From: Hymenoscyphus infarciens
Taxonomy: Eukaryota > Ascomycota > Leotiomycetes > Helotiales > Helotiaceae
NCBI GenBank assembly: GCA_001414345.1
Contig: LLCB01000055.1
Location: 172,450-236,449, forward strand
Reading direction: 5' to 3'
Length of the DNA stretch: 64,000 nt
The notes under the pieces were generated by a model. The model saw only the letters and a program-made list of their open reading frames with translations, was not told the DNA's origin and did no database searches. The translations under genes were made by a program, and so were the position numbers. Positions 36,741 through 48,486 of this stretch are shown piece by piece. Position 1 is the first letter of the stretch, and every line of letters begins with the position of its first letter.

Positions 36741-37012
36741 AATCAATATCATGTCATTCAGACAGTTGGGTGCATGTCAATACGCGGCCCCTGATTGGTC
36801 AACGTGACTCACAGGCGCGCACTTGACGACTTTTTTCTTCAAATTGAAAACACCACGCCAACCATCACTCCACCACCACCATTGCGCGGTGCTTCGTTGT
36901 AAGTATATCCCCCCTACTTGTTGCGGCACTCCCCCTGAATATTCGGTTAATTCCTTGGCTTACACTGGCAGACGGACATCCGGCTTATCTTCGGCCCGCC
37001 CTTAGCGCAAAG
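36741..37012 (+). promoter_or_regulatory. Probable promoter of the coiled-coil protein gene
   Basis: Upstream of the ATG at 37013 the AT-rich repeat gives way to GC-richer sequence. An inverted CCAAT box (ATTGG at 36794-36798) sits about 215 bp upstream of the ATG, next to GTGACTCA. A fungal HAP-type CCAAT element is possible, judged by motif only. Confidence 0.35.
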
Positions 37013-38942
37013 ATGGAGAACCAGATGGCTGCTCTCACGCTGGACGACTACGTCAAGCAGACCAGTTCCCCCAGAGCCTCATCTGGCTCAGACAGCTCTG
37101 ACGACTCCGTGGTAACGGTCATATACTCTCCCATCCCCTCGGGCCCTTCTCCTTCTCCTCCTCCTCCTCCTCCTCCTCCTCCTCCTCCCGCCAATTCCTC
37201 TCCAACCTCCGAGCCTCCCACCACCACAGAGCCGCCCTCCCCCTCGCCATCACTCCCTCCCTCGATCACCACCCGCTCCGTCTCTGCCCCCCTTTCTCTC
37301 TCGCGTGGATCGCGCGTTTTTACGCCCCCTCGGGGCCCGCGACCACCTCTTCCAACGGTGGGAGAGCTCCCCCTCAGAGAGCCCTTCCCAAACCTCGCAG
37401 CGGAACGATCTCCGGCACCACCCACAGCAACTCCCCGTGGCCGTCGACGATCAAATACCCTCCTCGGGGCAACAAGCCCAATCGAAGCACCGATCACGGC
37501 AGAAGAGCAGAGATTGTCCAACCTCGCGCAGGCGATCAACAGAGAAAATCGAAGACAGTCCTCGCTTCCTTTGGCCTCCAACTCCCGACAAGCCGAGATC
37601 GCCAGGAACCGTGCGGCCCTAGTCCAATCAGGGGGTTATCGCGGCACCGTTTTGACCAGAGGCCCATCCCCCCCAAATCGCAACCGTTCACGAACCCCAA
37701 CCCCGAGGGATTATCGCAGAGCTGCTCCCACAGAACCAGAGGACGAGACGCAGACTGCAACTACACAGGGAACACAAGACGAACAGGACACTTCTCGATT
37801 CACTCGCGCTCCCAGGAACCCCCAGATCCGCATTGTCAAGCTTCCTGGTTTCCCCACCGACGTTTTCAAATCTCTCCAATTCTTCGAGGCACCTTCCCGT
37901 TCTGTTGTCGAGAAAAGTGTCTCTTACAAGCCTTCTACAGTCGAAGTATCTCAGTTCCTTGCCAGCAAGTACACCCAAGGCACTTTCAGCAAGTCGACTA
38001 GATCCAAGACCACTGCTCAAGAGCCCGTCGCAAAGATGAACTACAGCTACAATGACAATGCTCAAGGAGGCTCATCCAACCCGCGTCAAGCCCCTCCATC
38101 GCCATCTCAAGGTCTCACGCACACCAATGGCATGAATGGCGGAATGGCCAGCGGTGCAGCGCTTGTTGGTTATCCTACTCCTGCCGGTCACCAGTCCGAT
38201 CTCAACTATGTTATGGCTATGGTCGAAGAATTGTCTGGCATCCTTCGTATGAACCAACAGCTCACTGCAAATGTTGTCGACAAGATGGGCAAGGTTCGTG
38301 AAAAGGCGAAGAACATGGATCTCAGCAACGATGAGTTGATTGCCGTTGTTGCGCAAGAGATGAATGGTTAGTTACATTTATTCCCCTTCCATGTTTGCAT
38401 AACTAACATGCTTAATAGAGGAATCCGAAAACCTGGAGAAGGAAAACTCCGAGCTTCGCAAAGCCATCGAAACCACCGATTACAATAAGAAGGAGAACTG
38501 GAAGCTTGCTATTCATGGGGCGGAGATACTTGCGGATATGGCTGAGAAGATGCATCGATTCAAGGAGAACCACGAAGCTGATACCCTCGCCTGGCACAAG
38601 AACTATCGCAAGCAATTGGCAGATGAACGTGAGGAGAACCTAAATCTACGCAACCAAATCAACGATATGAAGGCAGCTGCTTGTCGGGCCAGCGAAAATC
38701 TTCGTCTCATGAGACGCTTCGTTGCAGACAATGATAAGTGGAACGAGTTGGAGATTGAGAACAACCGTCTTCGCACCGAGAAACGATTCTGGAAGCGCAT
38801 GGCATTACCTTTGATCCCAGATAACGATTCGGAGTGGAGCGATGATGATGATTTGGTCGACCCTGAGGAGAAGAAGCGTGAAATTATCAAGAAGGAGAAG
38901 GAGCGACGTGACCGTGAGGAAGGTGGAGATGAACTTTCATGA
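37013..38942 (+). CDS. Proline-rich coiled-coil protein, hypothetical
   Basis: Two exons, 37013-38366 and 38419-38942, with a 52-bp intron (GTTAGT donor, CTTAATAG acceptor), giving 625 aa. It starts MENQMAALTLDDYVKQTSS. An Ser/Pro-rich N-terminus contains an uninterrupted proline run (about residues 50-59) encoded by a TCC microsatellite. Around residue 285 the frame becomes ordered: QIRIVKLPGFPTDVFKSLQF and SRSVVEKSVSYKPSTVEVSQF. Then comes a helical region (DLNYVMAMVEELSGILRMNQ, TANVVDKMGKVREKAKNM) leading through exon 2 into a long coiled coil (EESENLEKENSELRKAIE, LADEREENLNLRNQINDMKA, ENNRLRTEKRFWKRM). It ends with an acidic-basic tail. There is no TM or signal peptide. It looks like a fungus-specific cytoplasmic or nuclear scaffold; I cannot name the family. 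Confidence 0.8.
37153..37189 (+). repeat. TCC trinucleotide microsatellite (polyproline)
   Basis: An uninterrupted CTC/TCC run inside the coiled-coil protein gene encodes about ten consecutive prolines. It is likely to vary in length between strains. Confidence 0.85.
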
Positions 38943-39643
38943 GTTTCTTGATTGATCACAGGTCCCGAAGACATATGGCGCACGGGTTTGTTTGCGTTGT
39001 TGGAGTTAAGATACCCATATGATAGGCCCATTTACATCAGGGTCGTAGCTTAGGCTATAAATGAAGCAAAATTTCAGCAAGGTTTGGTGTGTTTAATTGA
39101 TTGAGTTGAGTGACTCGATCCTGACCCTGATTAGGTCGTCACTTTTTGCAAATTGGTATCAAATTGCGACCCTGTCTATTCGTTAGTAAGCTGTAAGAAC
39201 TTGCAACGTTCTGTCTTTTACTCCACGATTTCCATTTCCATTGTTTCGAGTAGGCTTTCCCGCAGATTTATTTGCAGCTAGTATCGCTTCCATTCCGGTT
39301 TTTATTTTTACAGGAGAGTACGGTTGCTGCAGATATGTCTCTATCCGATGCGTTGGGGGTGCTTTTGGGCATCGCACAGACGCACACCTGTTGGTTCATG
39401 GTTTCACAAATCTGTATCCAGAGCTTTCAATGTTAAGCACCCAATGACTTCTTAAGGTAGTATTTTACTGTGCCTCGCTTTCGTGTTTCCATAACCGCTG
39501 GCTGGTGAACCTTTTATTGTATCGTACGAAATAAACCCCACGGGGAAGTTGTTAGATCAAAAAGATAAACACATACACAGCTTTTGGTTTTTCCCTCGAG
39601 ATCCGAACTCCTTTCTAGTCAAGGCTGCCAAATATCGCTCGAG
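38943..39643. other. Intergenic, nothing recognised
   Basis: 3' flank of the coiled-coil gene. Short open frames at 39183-39447 lack any recognisable domain. A promoter for the following ankyrin gene would lie near 39500-39640. Confidence 0.4.
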
Positions 39644-42167
39644 ATGCGAACATTGAATGTTCAAAGCGACACAGCAAGTGAGTTCAATGCATCAATACAT
39701 GTCATTTCCGGGTGCTGATATTTAAATAGATACAAAAGCTCAACCAGACGTTGACATCTTGGAATCAATTGAGCTGCAAGTGGAATTGAGACTTTGCTCT
39801 TTGCAAAAAGGAGTCTGCTATAACCCGCCGGGCGTGTTACTGCAGGGCTTCGAAAGTGTTTGTTATGCCATTGTACTTTGTGTTATTATCGTTGCGCGGA
39901 AATTGGAAAATGCCAATAGTGTGGCTGTAAGTGCAATATTTCTTGCTTTCGAAGCTCACCTAAGAACGCCAATTACGATGCTAACACTCGAAGAATACTA
40001 AGGAAACTGCGACTCCCGAGGTGCCCATGCCTTTGAACACAGAACACTCTTTGCCAGGCGAAGTAGTGTTGCTCGAAGATGACGAAAAGGAATGTTCTCA
40101 ATCTCCACCCAGGAAATACCTTCCTCTACAACAATTGAATCGACAGAGACGTTTTTTCCTCGTGTCCTAACTACGAAACTCGGTGTAGTGCTGGTAGAAG
40201 AAACGGAAACGGATCTCACGCCCACTGCGAATTCCACAAAGAGTACAGGACAGGCAGAAGTAATCAATCAGGACGCCTCAACTACAAAAAACGTCCCAAT
40301 GGCGGTTGTTAAAACGCAAGTCGAGGTTAAAAAACAACCTTCAACTATAACTCAGGTACTTCTTCCGGTGTCTGTTCAACTGAAATTCTCCCGGGAAAAA
40401 GTCATAGCAAAGAGGATAGCCGATAAAAACCTCTCGCTGGACCGTTATTTCTGGCAGCAATGAAACGCAAAGACTATCCGACTAGCATTGGTCTCATGTC
40501 TACCGACCAATTTCTTAAATATCGTTGGGATGGTCTTCAAAGAATGTCGCATCATCTGGCAGCCATATGCCGGAACGACTTGTGCCGGAGGTGTTTTCGG
40601 GTATCTGTGGAGGAAGTCCTTGGCGGGAATGACACCACTGGACTATGCCACAAGAAATGGCCATGTACATGTTGTCAATTATCTTCTTGATCAAGTCGCC
40701 CTTGATCTTGAGCTGAATCGATTGAAACCTGACGTTAAAGAGATGGAGATTACGGTTGGGCTGCTAAAGAATTCAGCGCAAATTGCAAAAACCCAAGGGA
40801 ATTCCACAGTCGAACACTTGATTGACGATAAGATTGGCACTGTGCAAGATAAAATCGATGAAGTCGAAGAATTTGAGGAATTGCCTGAATCGATTATACT
40901 AAACAGGCCAAAATCAGTTCACCGTCTAATGGCCAAGGGAATCGAGTGTAAGCAAGCTCTAATGTTGGCAGCTGAGTATGGCTCCAAAGAAGTAATCAAG
41001 GTGATTATTGATCAATCATCCAAAAAGGGAGCTTTTGGGGGCATCAACAGTTTGGACCAGTCGGCAGCTATCCGCGAAGCAGCTGCATCCGGAAATCTTG
41101 AAACCTTCCAGCTCCTGCTGAAAAGTCACGACCTAGATAGTTTCATGAAATGTAATGCTCATGGAGTTCTAGAACTTTCAGTCGTCCAAGGGCAGCCAGG
41201 AATCTCCAAATACATTGTGCAGGCAAAACTCGTAGGCGCCAAATCTGCTCTTGAATTGTTTGCGAAGTACGGAAAATGCGACCTGGCTGCTTGGCTGTTG
41301 AGTAATTATGAAAGTTTGCTCACTTCGAAGGCCCTGGATGCGGCGCGCAAGGGAACGTGGAATTAAATCCCGTTGAGTATGATTGAGAAGCTGCTTGATA
41401 AGGGGGCTTGTATAGGTCAACGAGATAAAACATGGAACATAGGACTAGCTCAGGCAGCTTCTAAGAACCTTTACGACGCAGCTGAGTTCTTACCAAGGGG
41501 TGCTCGTATGAATTCTGACACTGTTTAGGCAGTGGTCCAGATTGGCGCCAAAGATGTCTTCAAGCTCTTTCTGAACCACGATTTCCAGTTACCAAACGAG
41601 ACGGAACCTGGCGTTTTTGGGAACGTCCTCCAAACGGCATCCTTTCAGGGTTTTTATGAAATGGTCCTTGAAATTCTGAACAAGGGATTTGATATCAACT
41701 CTACACTTGGAAGTCATGGAAGTTCTCTCATGCTGGCACTGCAAGCTGGGCATCATGATATTGCCTCTTTGCTGCTCTTTAAGGGTGCTGATGTCAATAT
41801 CAATTTTCCAGCCATCGGTAATGATCTCTACTTTGCCGCATTATGTGGAATGGAAAAGCTCACCAAGGAACTGGTTGGGGCAAAGACGGACGTGAACGCT
41901 GTTGGGGGCGAGTTTGGCAGTGCGCTTCAGGCAGCTGTTGTTAGAGGACATGTCATTGTTGCTTTGTTTTTGCTTGATTCTGGGGCGAATGTCAACCTAC
42001 AATGTGGTAAGTATGGCAATGCACTGCAAGCTGCGTATGCTCAGGGACATAACAAGGTGGCTGAGCTTCTGCTTCTATCAGGTGCGAGGGTGATAGAAAA
42101 GCCAAAGGAGGAGGTGAAACCTGAGCTTGGTGTTTCGCGTTGGGATGTTTTGAGAGTGGAAGTATAG
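39644..42167 (+). pseudogene. Broken single-TM plus ankyrin-repeat gene
   Basis: A spliced reading runs: exon 39644-39677 (MRTLNVQSDTA), exon 39730-39926 with a TM segment (SVCYAIVLCVIIVARKL), exon 40003-40062, a possible 50-bp intron, then from 40113 one frame to 42167. The first two introns have good signals (GTGAGT; GTAAGT with a GCTAAC branch site). After a Thr/Ser/Val-rich linker come ankyrin units: AGMTPLDYATRNGHVHVVNY, ALMLAAEYGSKEVIKVII, SSLMLALQAGHHDIASLLLF, FGSALQAAVVRGHVIVALFL and YGNALQAAYAQGHNKVAELL. Three stops interrupt that frame: TGA 40461-40463, TAA 41364-41366 and TAG 41526-41528. All could arise by C-to-T (CGA, CAA, CAG). The repeats on both sides of the stops remain in one frame. 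Unrecognised introns could remove one stop, but not easily all. If the 50-bp intron is not used, the 5' part reads as a 132-aa TM protein ending at 40170. Confidence 0.55.
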
Positions 42168-42892
42168 ATTCCACGCCGCGAAAATCGACCAGGTATCAAC
42201 GCCCTGTGGTCGCTGAGAATGTGACATAGAAGCATCTTGTATTCTTTATTCTAACGTGAAAAATGCCTGCTCTAACTTCCTAAGAAAGACGACCTCTATT
42301 TAGTTCGTGATTGTCCAACTCTACTTGAAATCTCCCACCTATATAACTCTAAACCACAATACCTACAAGTATCTCGCTATAAAAACTCTTTCTTAGCCGC
42401 TCTTACAAGTTCTTTTTCAGACCTAGATGCTACTACTACGAAGATTTTATTACTTTCATATTCTTTTGTCAGAGATAGTATAAACTGTGGGAGAAAAATC
42501 AAAGTAAATGTTAATTATCGTAACTATCTAGTCTAAAGCCTCACTAAGCTACTAGTCTAGCTTTAATAAACTAAATATTATACTCTTTTTTTAGTAATCT
42601 TCAACTTTCTCTCTCGGCTTTCTTATCAAGGACCTAAGGACTTTTGTTTTTAAACTTAGTAATGAATTTATTTTATTCATTTCATGACCAAGGTCTGAAA
42701 CCATCCTCCCTCCCATGACAAGACAATAAACTGAACCATGGAATCTCTTTCGCGGCTAAACGAGGCTACTTACTAATTCTTACAGACCATCTTCTCAAAT
42801 CCCCTTTTCAACTTGGACCGCAATGCTGCCAAGAGCGAACTTTGATCATTTTTAGAGAAAAGAGGTGAGTCCTCACGTCTATCATCGCTGTA
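42168..42892. other. Intergenic, AT-rich
   Basis: 3' flank of the ankyrin pseudogene leading into a transposon cluster. No gene was recognised. Confidence 0.4.
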
Positions 42893-43855
42893 TAGTGAGT
42901 TGCGAGTTAAGCTTCCCTTTTGACGATATTATATAAACCGTGCGTTTTTAGAATTATTTTTTTACCTAGACACTCTTTCCTTCTTTACTTAATAATAACC
43001 AGCGTATTAAATGAGTAGAGTAGAGTAGAGTAGTGACTACTACTCTACTCTACTCAAGAGATTTCAAGTACTACTATACTCTACTCGTTACTACTCGAGT
43101 AGTACGGGCCGAGTCGGACCGATCGGACCAATGCTCCGGAGTGGCGTCGGAGTAGCGTTATAGTGCTACCGAGAGCTTAAGCGAGATATTTTTTCCCTCT
43201 ATTTACTACCTAACTTCTTTAATATTCGTTTTAACAAATTAGTTATTAATTATAAAAAAATAAGTATTAGTACTTACTATATATATTAACTAATATTATT
43301 AATATATAGGTTTATAAGCTATATAAATACTTAGAAACTACTTTACTATATAAATATATATATATTACTAAGACTACTCGAGTACTACTCGAGTAGTCAT
43401 AAGTAACTACTCTACTCTACTCTACTTATCACTACTCGAGTAGTACTCGAGTAGTTGAGTAGTCTATTAATACGCTAATAATAACGTATATTATTATATT
43501 CTTAAGAATTGATAATAAGAGCTCTATACCTCCTTTCTTACTCTATAAACTTTTTAAGAAGAAAATAGATACTTAGATATATGTCTAAATTTTTATAGAG
43601 TCTTAGTAGAATTATAGAGGTATAAAAAAATTTCTTATAAAAAGAGGTTTTATTAAGTTTATTCTTAGTAGACTTATTTAGATATAGTAATAAAGAGGTA
43701 AAAGAAGATATAGCGGTTCTTTCTAGCTAGGTCTTATATCTTAAAGAGCACTTTAGTTTTCTATTTTCTAAAATAAATAAGAAAGAAAAAAAAATTCTAA
43801 AAACGCACGGTTTATAAAATATCGTTAAAAGAGAAGCTTAACTCGTAACTCACTA
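42893..43855. mobile_element. TA-flanked MITE, copy 1 (interrupted)
   Basis: The inverted ends match over about 60 bp: TAGTGAGTTGCGAGTTAAGC at the left, and its near complement ending CTCGTAACTCACTA at the right. The element is flanked by TA on both sides (42891-42892 and 43856-43857), the target duplication of Tc1/mariner/pogo-type transposons. The ends continue with CTTCCCTTTTGACGATAT and AAACCGTGCGTTTTTAG. No transposase frame is present, so it is non-autonomous. A hAT-type MITE (43000-43477) sits inside it; without that insert the element is about 477 bp. Internal sequence is related, in opposite orientation, to copy 2. Confidence 0.85.
43000..43477. mobile_element. hAT-type MITE nested in the TA-flanked MITE
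   Basis: Terminal inverted repeats CAGCGTATTAA (left) and TTAATACGCTA (right) are bordered by a perfect 8-bp target duplication ATAATAAC (42992-42999 and 43478-43485). An 8-bp duplication and C/TAG-type ends are hallmarks of the hAT superfamily. The subterminal regions consist of repeated palindromic ACTACTCGAGTAGT and GAGTAGAGTAGAG units, as in hAT elements with subterminal transposase-binding repeats. The length is 478 bp with no coding capacity. Confidence 0.9.
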
Positions 43856-43953
43856 TAAGTCAGATTTCACCCTCAAAATAACTCGATCGAAAATCCGAAT
43901 TAGGATTTTCAAGACCGTATAAAAAAAAGAGAGGATAAAATTGTTTGAAGTTA

Positions 43954-44392
43954 TAGTTAGTTGTAAGTTAAGCTTCCCTTTTAACGATATTTTATAAACC
44001 GTGCGTTTTTAGAAAGAAAAAATTCTCTCTTATTATTTTAAAAAACAGAAAACTAAAGTACTTTTTAAGATATAAGACCTAGCTAGAAAGAACCGCTATA
44101 TCTTCTTATACCTCCTCTCTATTTATTATCGTAAGAAAGATTTTCATACCTCTATAATTCTACTAAGACCCTATAAAAATCTAGACATATATCCAAGTAT
44201 CTGTTTTCTTTCTAAAAGTTTATAGAGTAAGAAAGAGAGTGTAGAGCTCTTATCATCTATTCTTAAGAATATATTAATATAAATTATTATTAAGTAAAGA
44301 GGGAAAGAGTATCTAAGTAAAAAGTTTTTTTTTCTAAAAACGCATAGTTTACAAAATATCGTCAAAAGGGAAACTTAACTTGCAACTGACTA
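43954..44392. mobile_element. TA-flanked MITE, copy 2
   Basis: The same ends as copy 1 appear in diverged form: TAGTTAGTTGTAAGTTAAGC left, CTTAACTTGCAACTGACTA right. TA flanks are at 43952-43953 and 44393-44394. Length 439 bp. Its interior (for example AAGATATAAGACCTAGCTAG and AACCGCTATATCTTCTT) is the reverse complement of the interior of copy 1, so the two insertions lie in opposite orientation. It is non-coding. Confidence 0.85.
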
Positions 44393-44577
44393 TAGGGATA
44401 TAGAGCCATAATCAGCACGACAATCATTCTAAACCTCCCTGGGATGGGATAATCCTATACCAGCGAAGTCATTAAGTTTTTCCCGAGAGCTCATCATGAA
44501 TAAAGAACTCACAGTGCTATTCCCATTATCAGCAAAGAACCAAGCAGTATTCTATGGATTCATAATCCCCGGATCTA

Positions 44578-45385
44578 TCAGCGAAAGAACTTGCTCACCG
44601 ACCCCTTCTTAAGCTGTCTGCAAAACCACTCACCATCGTCCTGATACCCGCCGGGGAATTTCACCAAGTACTCACCAGTCGGACTCTTCATCCCCTCCCC
44701 TAAATCTTCTAATTGCGCACACTCAACGAACTGCTGAGCATTGGTATGGCTAGGAATCACCTCATGTCTCACCATATACCGTCCCTTCTTCAACCCCCTC
44801 GGAACCCTAATATCTTGCGTCCCGCCATTATAAAAAAATCGTATTTCCCCAGAATCCATTCGCCCACGTCCCATTAATGAACCCTAGTTCTGGAGTTTTG
44901 AATCATAGCAAAGCTGTGGTGTTTAAGGGTGTGCAAGACTCCCCGCAAGAAGCGAGATCTACGAATGGAGGACCGATTTCATGAGGCCTGGGATTCTAGT
45001 TTGCTGTTATTAGAGCACCAAGGGAGATGGGTGCGTGGAGAGCGGTGGGGGCTGGGGTTGGGGTTGGGGTTGATGGGGTGTTGCAGGGGAGGAAGGGGGA
45101 TTGGGTGTCGTAGATTAGGTCTATTATTGACCAGATTCTTTGGATAGATGTGCTGAGGGGGAGGGGGACTCGACCAAGGTCCTTGAAAGTTGAGACTTAT
45201 TTCTCTTTTCCGTAAAAGGAGTGCGAGTGTGGGTGTGAGTGCTTTTAAGGAGAGGGAGTTAGGTACCCCGCTTAGAATATCCCATCTAGGATGTAGTTCT
45301 AGACTCCACCATGGCTGGTTACGAGGTGGGAGGTTGTTGCGGGTGTTGCTGCTAGGAATGGGGCTTCGTGATTGCAGCAGTTTCG
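44578..45385 (-). pseudogene. Decayed AA9 lytic polysaccharide monooxygenase
   Basis: Read on the minus strand, pieces of a complete AA9 (former GH61) protein are in order: TSHGGV, whose His would be the mature N-terminal copper ligand, then NYILDGI; STSIQRIWSIIDLIYDTQ-like sequence spread over shifted frames; PFLPCNTPSTPT; PRPHEIGPPFVDLASCGESC; ELGFINGTWANGFWGN; then in the terminal 98-codon frame GLKKGRYMVRHEVIPSH, FVECAQLE and EYLVKFPGGY. Damage includes TAG at 44998-44996 and TGA at 44905-44903, each where relatives have Trp, and a one-base frameshift in the T7 tract at 44838-44832, plus earlier stops and shifts. AA9 enzymes are secreted copper enzymes that cleave cellulose oxidatively. 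The family call rests on remembered motifs. The exact 5' end is uncertain. Confidence 0.75.
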
Positions 45386-45845
45386 TTAGGATCTCTGTAG
45401 CTTAGGATAGAAAGACTACCATGCGAAGGACGCTATATATGTAGTTGGAATTACAGTCAATTAACCTTTCCTTCATATAGCCGTAATGGCTCGTTGAGTA
45501 AATCCTGTCAGTGAATTTACATCTAATATACTAAACTAGTAGATAAAAAACTATAGGATCTTATCTAAAGAACACCCTAGAATTGGTTAGGCCTACTACT
45601 CCAACCTATCAAGAACATATACAGGGAAAGCATGTACGTGTAAAGTAACAATTAATTAGCCGAGTCACTCTCCAGCTTGCTTAAGCACTTCACTTTGAAG
45701 CTTGAGAGGTAAAAGTACTAGTATCACGCGTTCAATGGTCTTGTGCAACGGCGTATTTTGCCGGGTTGGTATAAATTCTCATCTACTGAATTGTGAGCAG
45801 CTCGTGGTCTCCCCGCTTACCATGCAGACGACTTTCCATCACCTA
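45386..45845. other. Intergenic, nothing recognised
   Basis: Spacer between the decayed AA9 gene (its upstream side) and the 3' end of the GH31 gene. No feature was recognised. Confidence 0.4.
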
Positions 45846-48486
45846 TTAAAAAAGGCGAAAAAGAGCCCTTCCCCTACTCTCTTCCCCCCTCTTGGCCACC
45901 TCCTTTCCCTCCCCAAACAGAACCTTCCTCTTATCTCCAACCGGAAGAATAATACTCAACTCCTTCCACACAGGCACATATTTGCCCTCCGCCTTCTCAA
46001 ACGACACAAGAACATCTTCCTCCGTGGAAGAATACGTGACAACAAACTTTGAAATCTCCGGCCTCTGAGAAATCCCATCATCCTCAAGCCACTCATACAC
46101 ATAAGCCTTCTTACTCACCCCCTTTGGCGGGAAGATCTCCACAGCCCTGTAATCATCTTCCACGGCGTTCGGCGAAGGAAATCGTTCATCACCAGGAGCT
46201 CTCGTTTGCACACTTTTTCCAACTGGGATAGCGCCTCCAATACGCGCAAGAAGAGGAATACTTTCTTTCCACTCCGAGGGGAGGGTAACCCATTGTCCCG
46301 CGGCGTGGTGCCCGTGTGGTGCGTTGAGGTTGATATACCCTTCGTCCTCGTCACTCTTTCTGGGAAGATAAACCCTCGCATCCGCAACCCCGGCTTCATA
46401 AACACCCCCCACCAAAAGACTATCCCCCAACCAATACTGTCGCTCCCCAGCTTTCAGCTCCTCGCTCCAAACCTCGGGATCATTTTCGTATCCTGAGCCA
46501 ATCCAGCGTTGAGGTGGGAGAGCAGTGAGATGGGAGGAAAGCATGAGGGTATAGAGGTAAGGGATGATTTCATAGCGACGTTTTATGGCGGCGCGGATTA
46601 GGGGCGTGATTTCGGGGTACATCCAGGGTTCGATGACACCACCGATTGTGTTGTCGTTTTCGTCGGTTTTGAAACAGTTTATTGCGAAGCGGGGGGAGTG
46701 ACACCCAAGCTGGATCCAGCGAAGAAGAAGTTCAGGGGTTGGCTGGGGGCCTTCGAAACCGCCTATGTCGTGGCCGTAGCACTGCATTTTGGTTAGATGA
46801 TGGTACTGTGACGAGCGAAACTTTTGACTTCTGATTTGGCCTCCATGGAGGATACGGGGAAGTTCTGGTTGAAGCAATGATGGAAGCAATGCAATGGGAA
46901 AGACTTACTTGGATCAAACTCATACCAGCATTCAAAGACAACGAATTCGAACCCTTCATCGAATCCCAACTCGTAACATTATCCCCTCCCCACGAACTCG
47001 CCGCGTACCGCATGGTCCCAGCAGTCGCCGAACGAGTAAGCACAAAAGGACGAACATTCGGTTCCAAATCCAGAAGAGCATCATGAGACGACTGACCCAT
47101 AAGTTCAGTATGAAGTGATCTTCCCCAAATGCCAATTTGATTTCCCACACCATCAATGGGAACATCTTTATCATGCTGCAAGGCACATTGCCATTGATCA
47201 TCTGCAATAGTGTACTCGTTGTTATCATTCCAGATTCCTTCCACTCCAGAAGTTCGAAGGGATTTCACTCCTTCAAACCACCACTTGAACCCGAGTTCGG
47301 AAGTGAAATCAATATGGCCTCCTTCTCCACTCGAACCTCCCCCATTACTCCACAAACGAGCAACACCGGAGGCTTGTGTTCTTGGATTCGTGAATAGAGC
47401 CTTTCCATCGACCAACTTCTGGTAGTCAGGATGGGCTGCCAGAACATAGGGTTTGATATTCGCAATAATTCGAATCCCCTCATGATGATATTTCTTCAGA
47501 AAGTCCTCTGGATCGGGAAATCTCTCACGGTTCCAGGTAAAGACATTGCGTACTTTAGGTTCAGTAGCGGCAATCGAATACCCAGAAGAAAGCTGGAGAG
47601 CATTGCACGGGATATCGTGCTTCTTCAACTTCTCAGCGAAATCGTAAAGAACATCAGCGGCTCGTGGTTCGTCCATGGCCGCATACTTGTAACCGCCAGC
47701 GATGTATCCGAAAGCCCAACGTGGAACGAGTAATGGATAACCAACCAAGTCAGCATACATCCTCACTACATCCTGAATGGTCTCTCCAACAAGCAAGTAT
47801 TCCTCCAAACCACCGTGATCTTGTCTGTATACTTTGAAATGACCCCACAACCCATCGATTTCCGATCCAACATCGTAAGTCCCACGACTATGCGAACTCG
47901 AAAAGATACCAACAACGCCCTCTGGTGTGGCATTGATCAATAACGGGATGTGTTTGTAGAGCGGATCCGTTCGATAGATATCATACCCAAAACTATCCGT
48001 GGCAGAAAGCATAAAATGCCGATTCGCAAGATTCATAGGCGCACATTTCTCGCCGAGTCCCACATGGAGAGTATCTCTTTTGTAGTAGGTGTAATGTGCT
48101 ATCCCCGTAGAATCTGCTGCGTAGGAGCGGAATTCGAGATCTTTGTGGATTGGCTTTTCTTGACCTGCGATTTGGAGAGAGACCATGGGACAATCGGTCC
48201 AATCGACTGAGGCGGTGACATTTCCAACTACGATGCTCTTTTGTGATTGTGAGGAGGTTGAGGTTGGTTGGATATCTGTGAAATTCGGGGTTGGACGTGG
48301 TCCTGTGGAGGGATGGGGAGGTAATGGATGGGTTGGGGAGGAGAAGGTTGTGCGGAAGAGACCTGGACGGAGAGCTTCAAAGGTAAATTGAAAATCGGAG
48401 TCGGTTGATTTGAGAGTTAGATTTGCATCTTGCAGCTTGGAGTCTGCGAGGGCATATTGCCGGGGGAGAAATTCGCTTTGAGGCAT
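45846..48486 (-). CDS. GH31 family glycoside hydrolase (alpha-glucosidase-like)
   Basis: Two exons, 48486-46909 and 46781-45846, with a 127-bp intron (GTAAGT), giving 837 aa. GH31 landmarks: WAFGYIAGGYKYAAMDEPRA in the N-terminal part of the barrel; the nucleophile Asp in GIWNDNNEY; the acid/base Asp in AASSWGGDNVTSW; CYGHDIGGFEGPQPTPELLL across the splice site; and RWIQLGCHSPRFAINCF, RYEIIPYLYTLMLSS and LPRIGGAIP-like elements (LLARIGGAIPVGKS). There is no evident signal peptide at MPQSEFLPRQYALADSKLQD, so the enzyme may be intracellular, as in several fungal GH31 subgroups. The substrate (alpha-glucoside, alpha-xyloside or sulfo-sugar) cannot be decided from the sequence alone. This gene is intact although its neighbours on the left are decayed. 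Confidence 0.9.

Noticed and set aside
45055..45075. TTGGGG-like tandem units, possible telomeric repeat
   Set aside because: Only about three units, not TTAGGG, and they code for a Pro-Thr linker in the AA9 remnant read on the minus strand.
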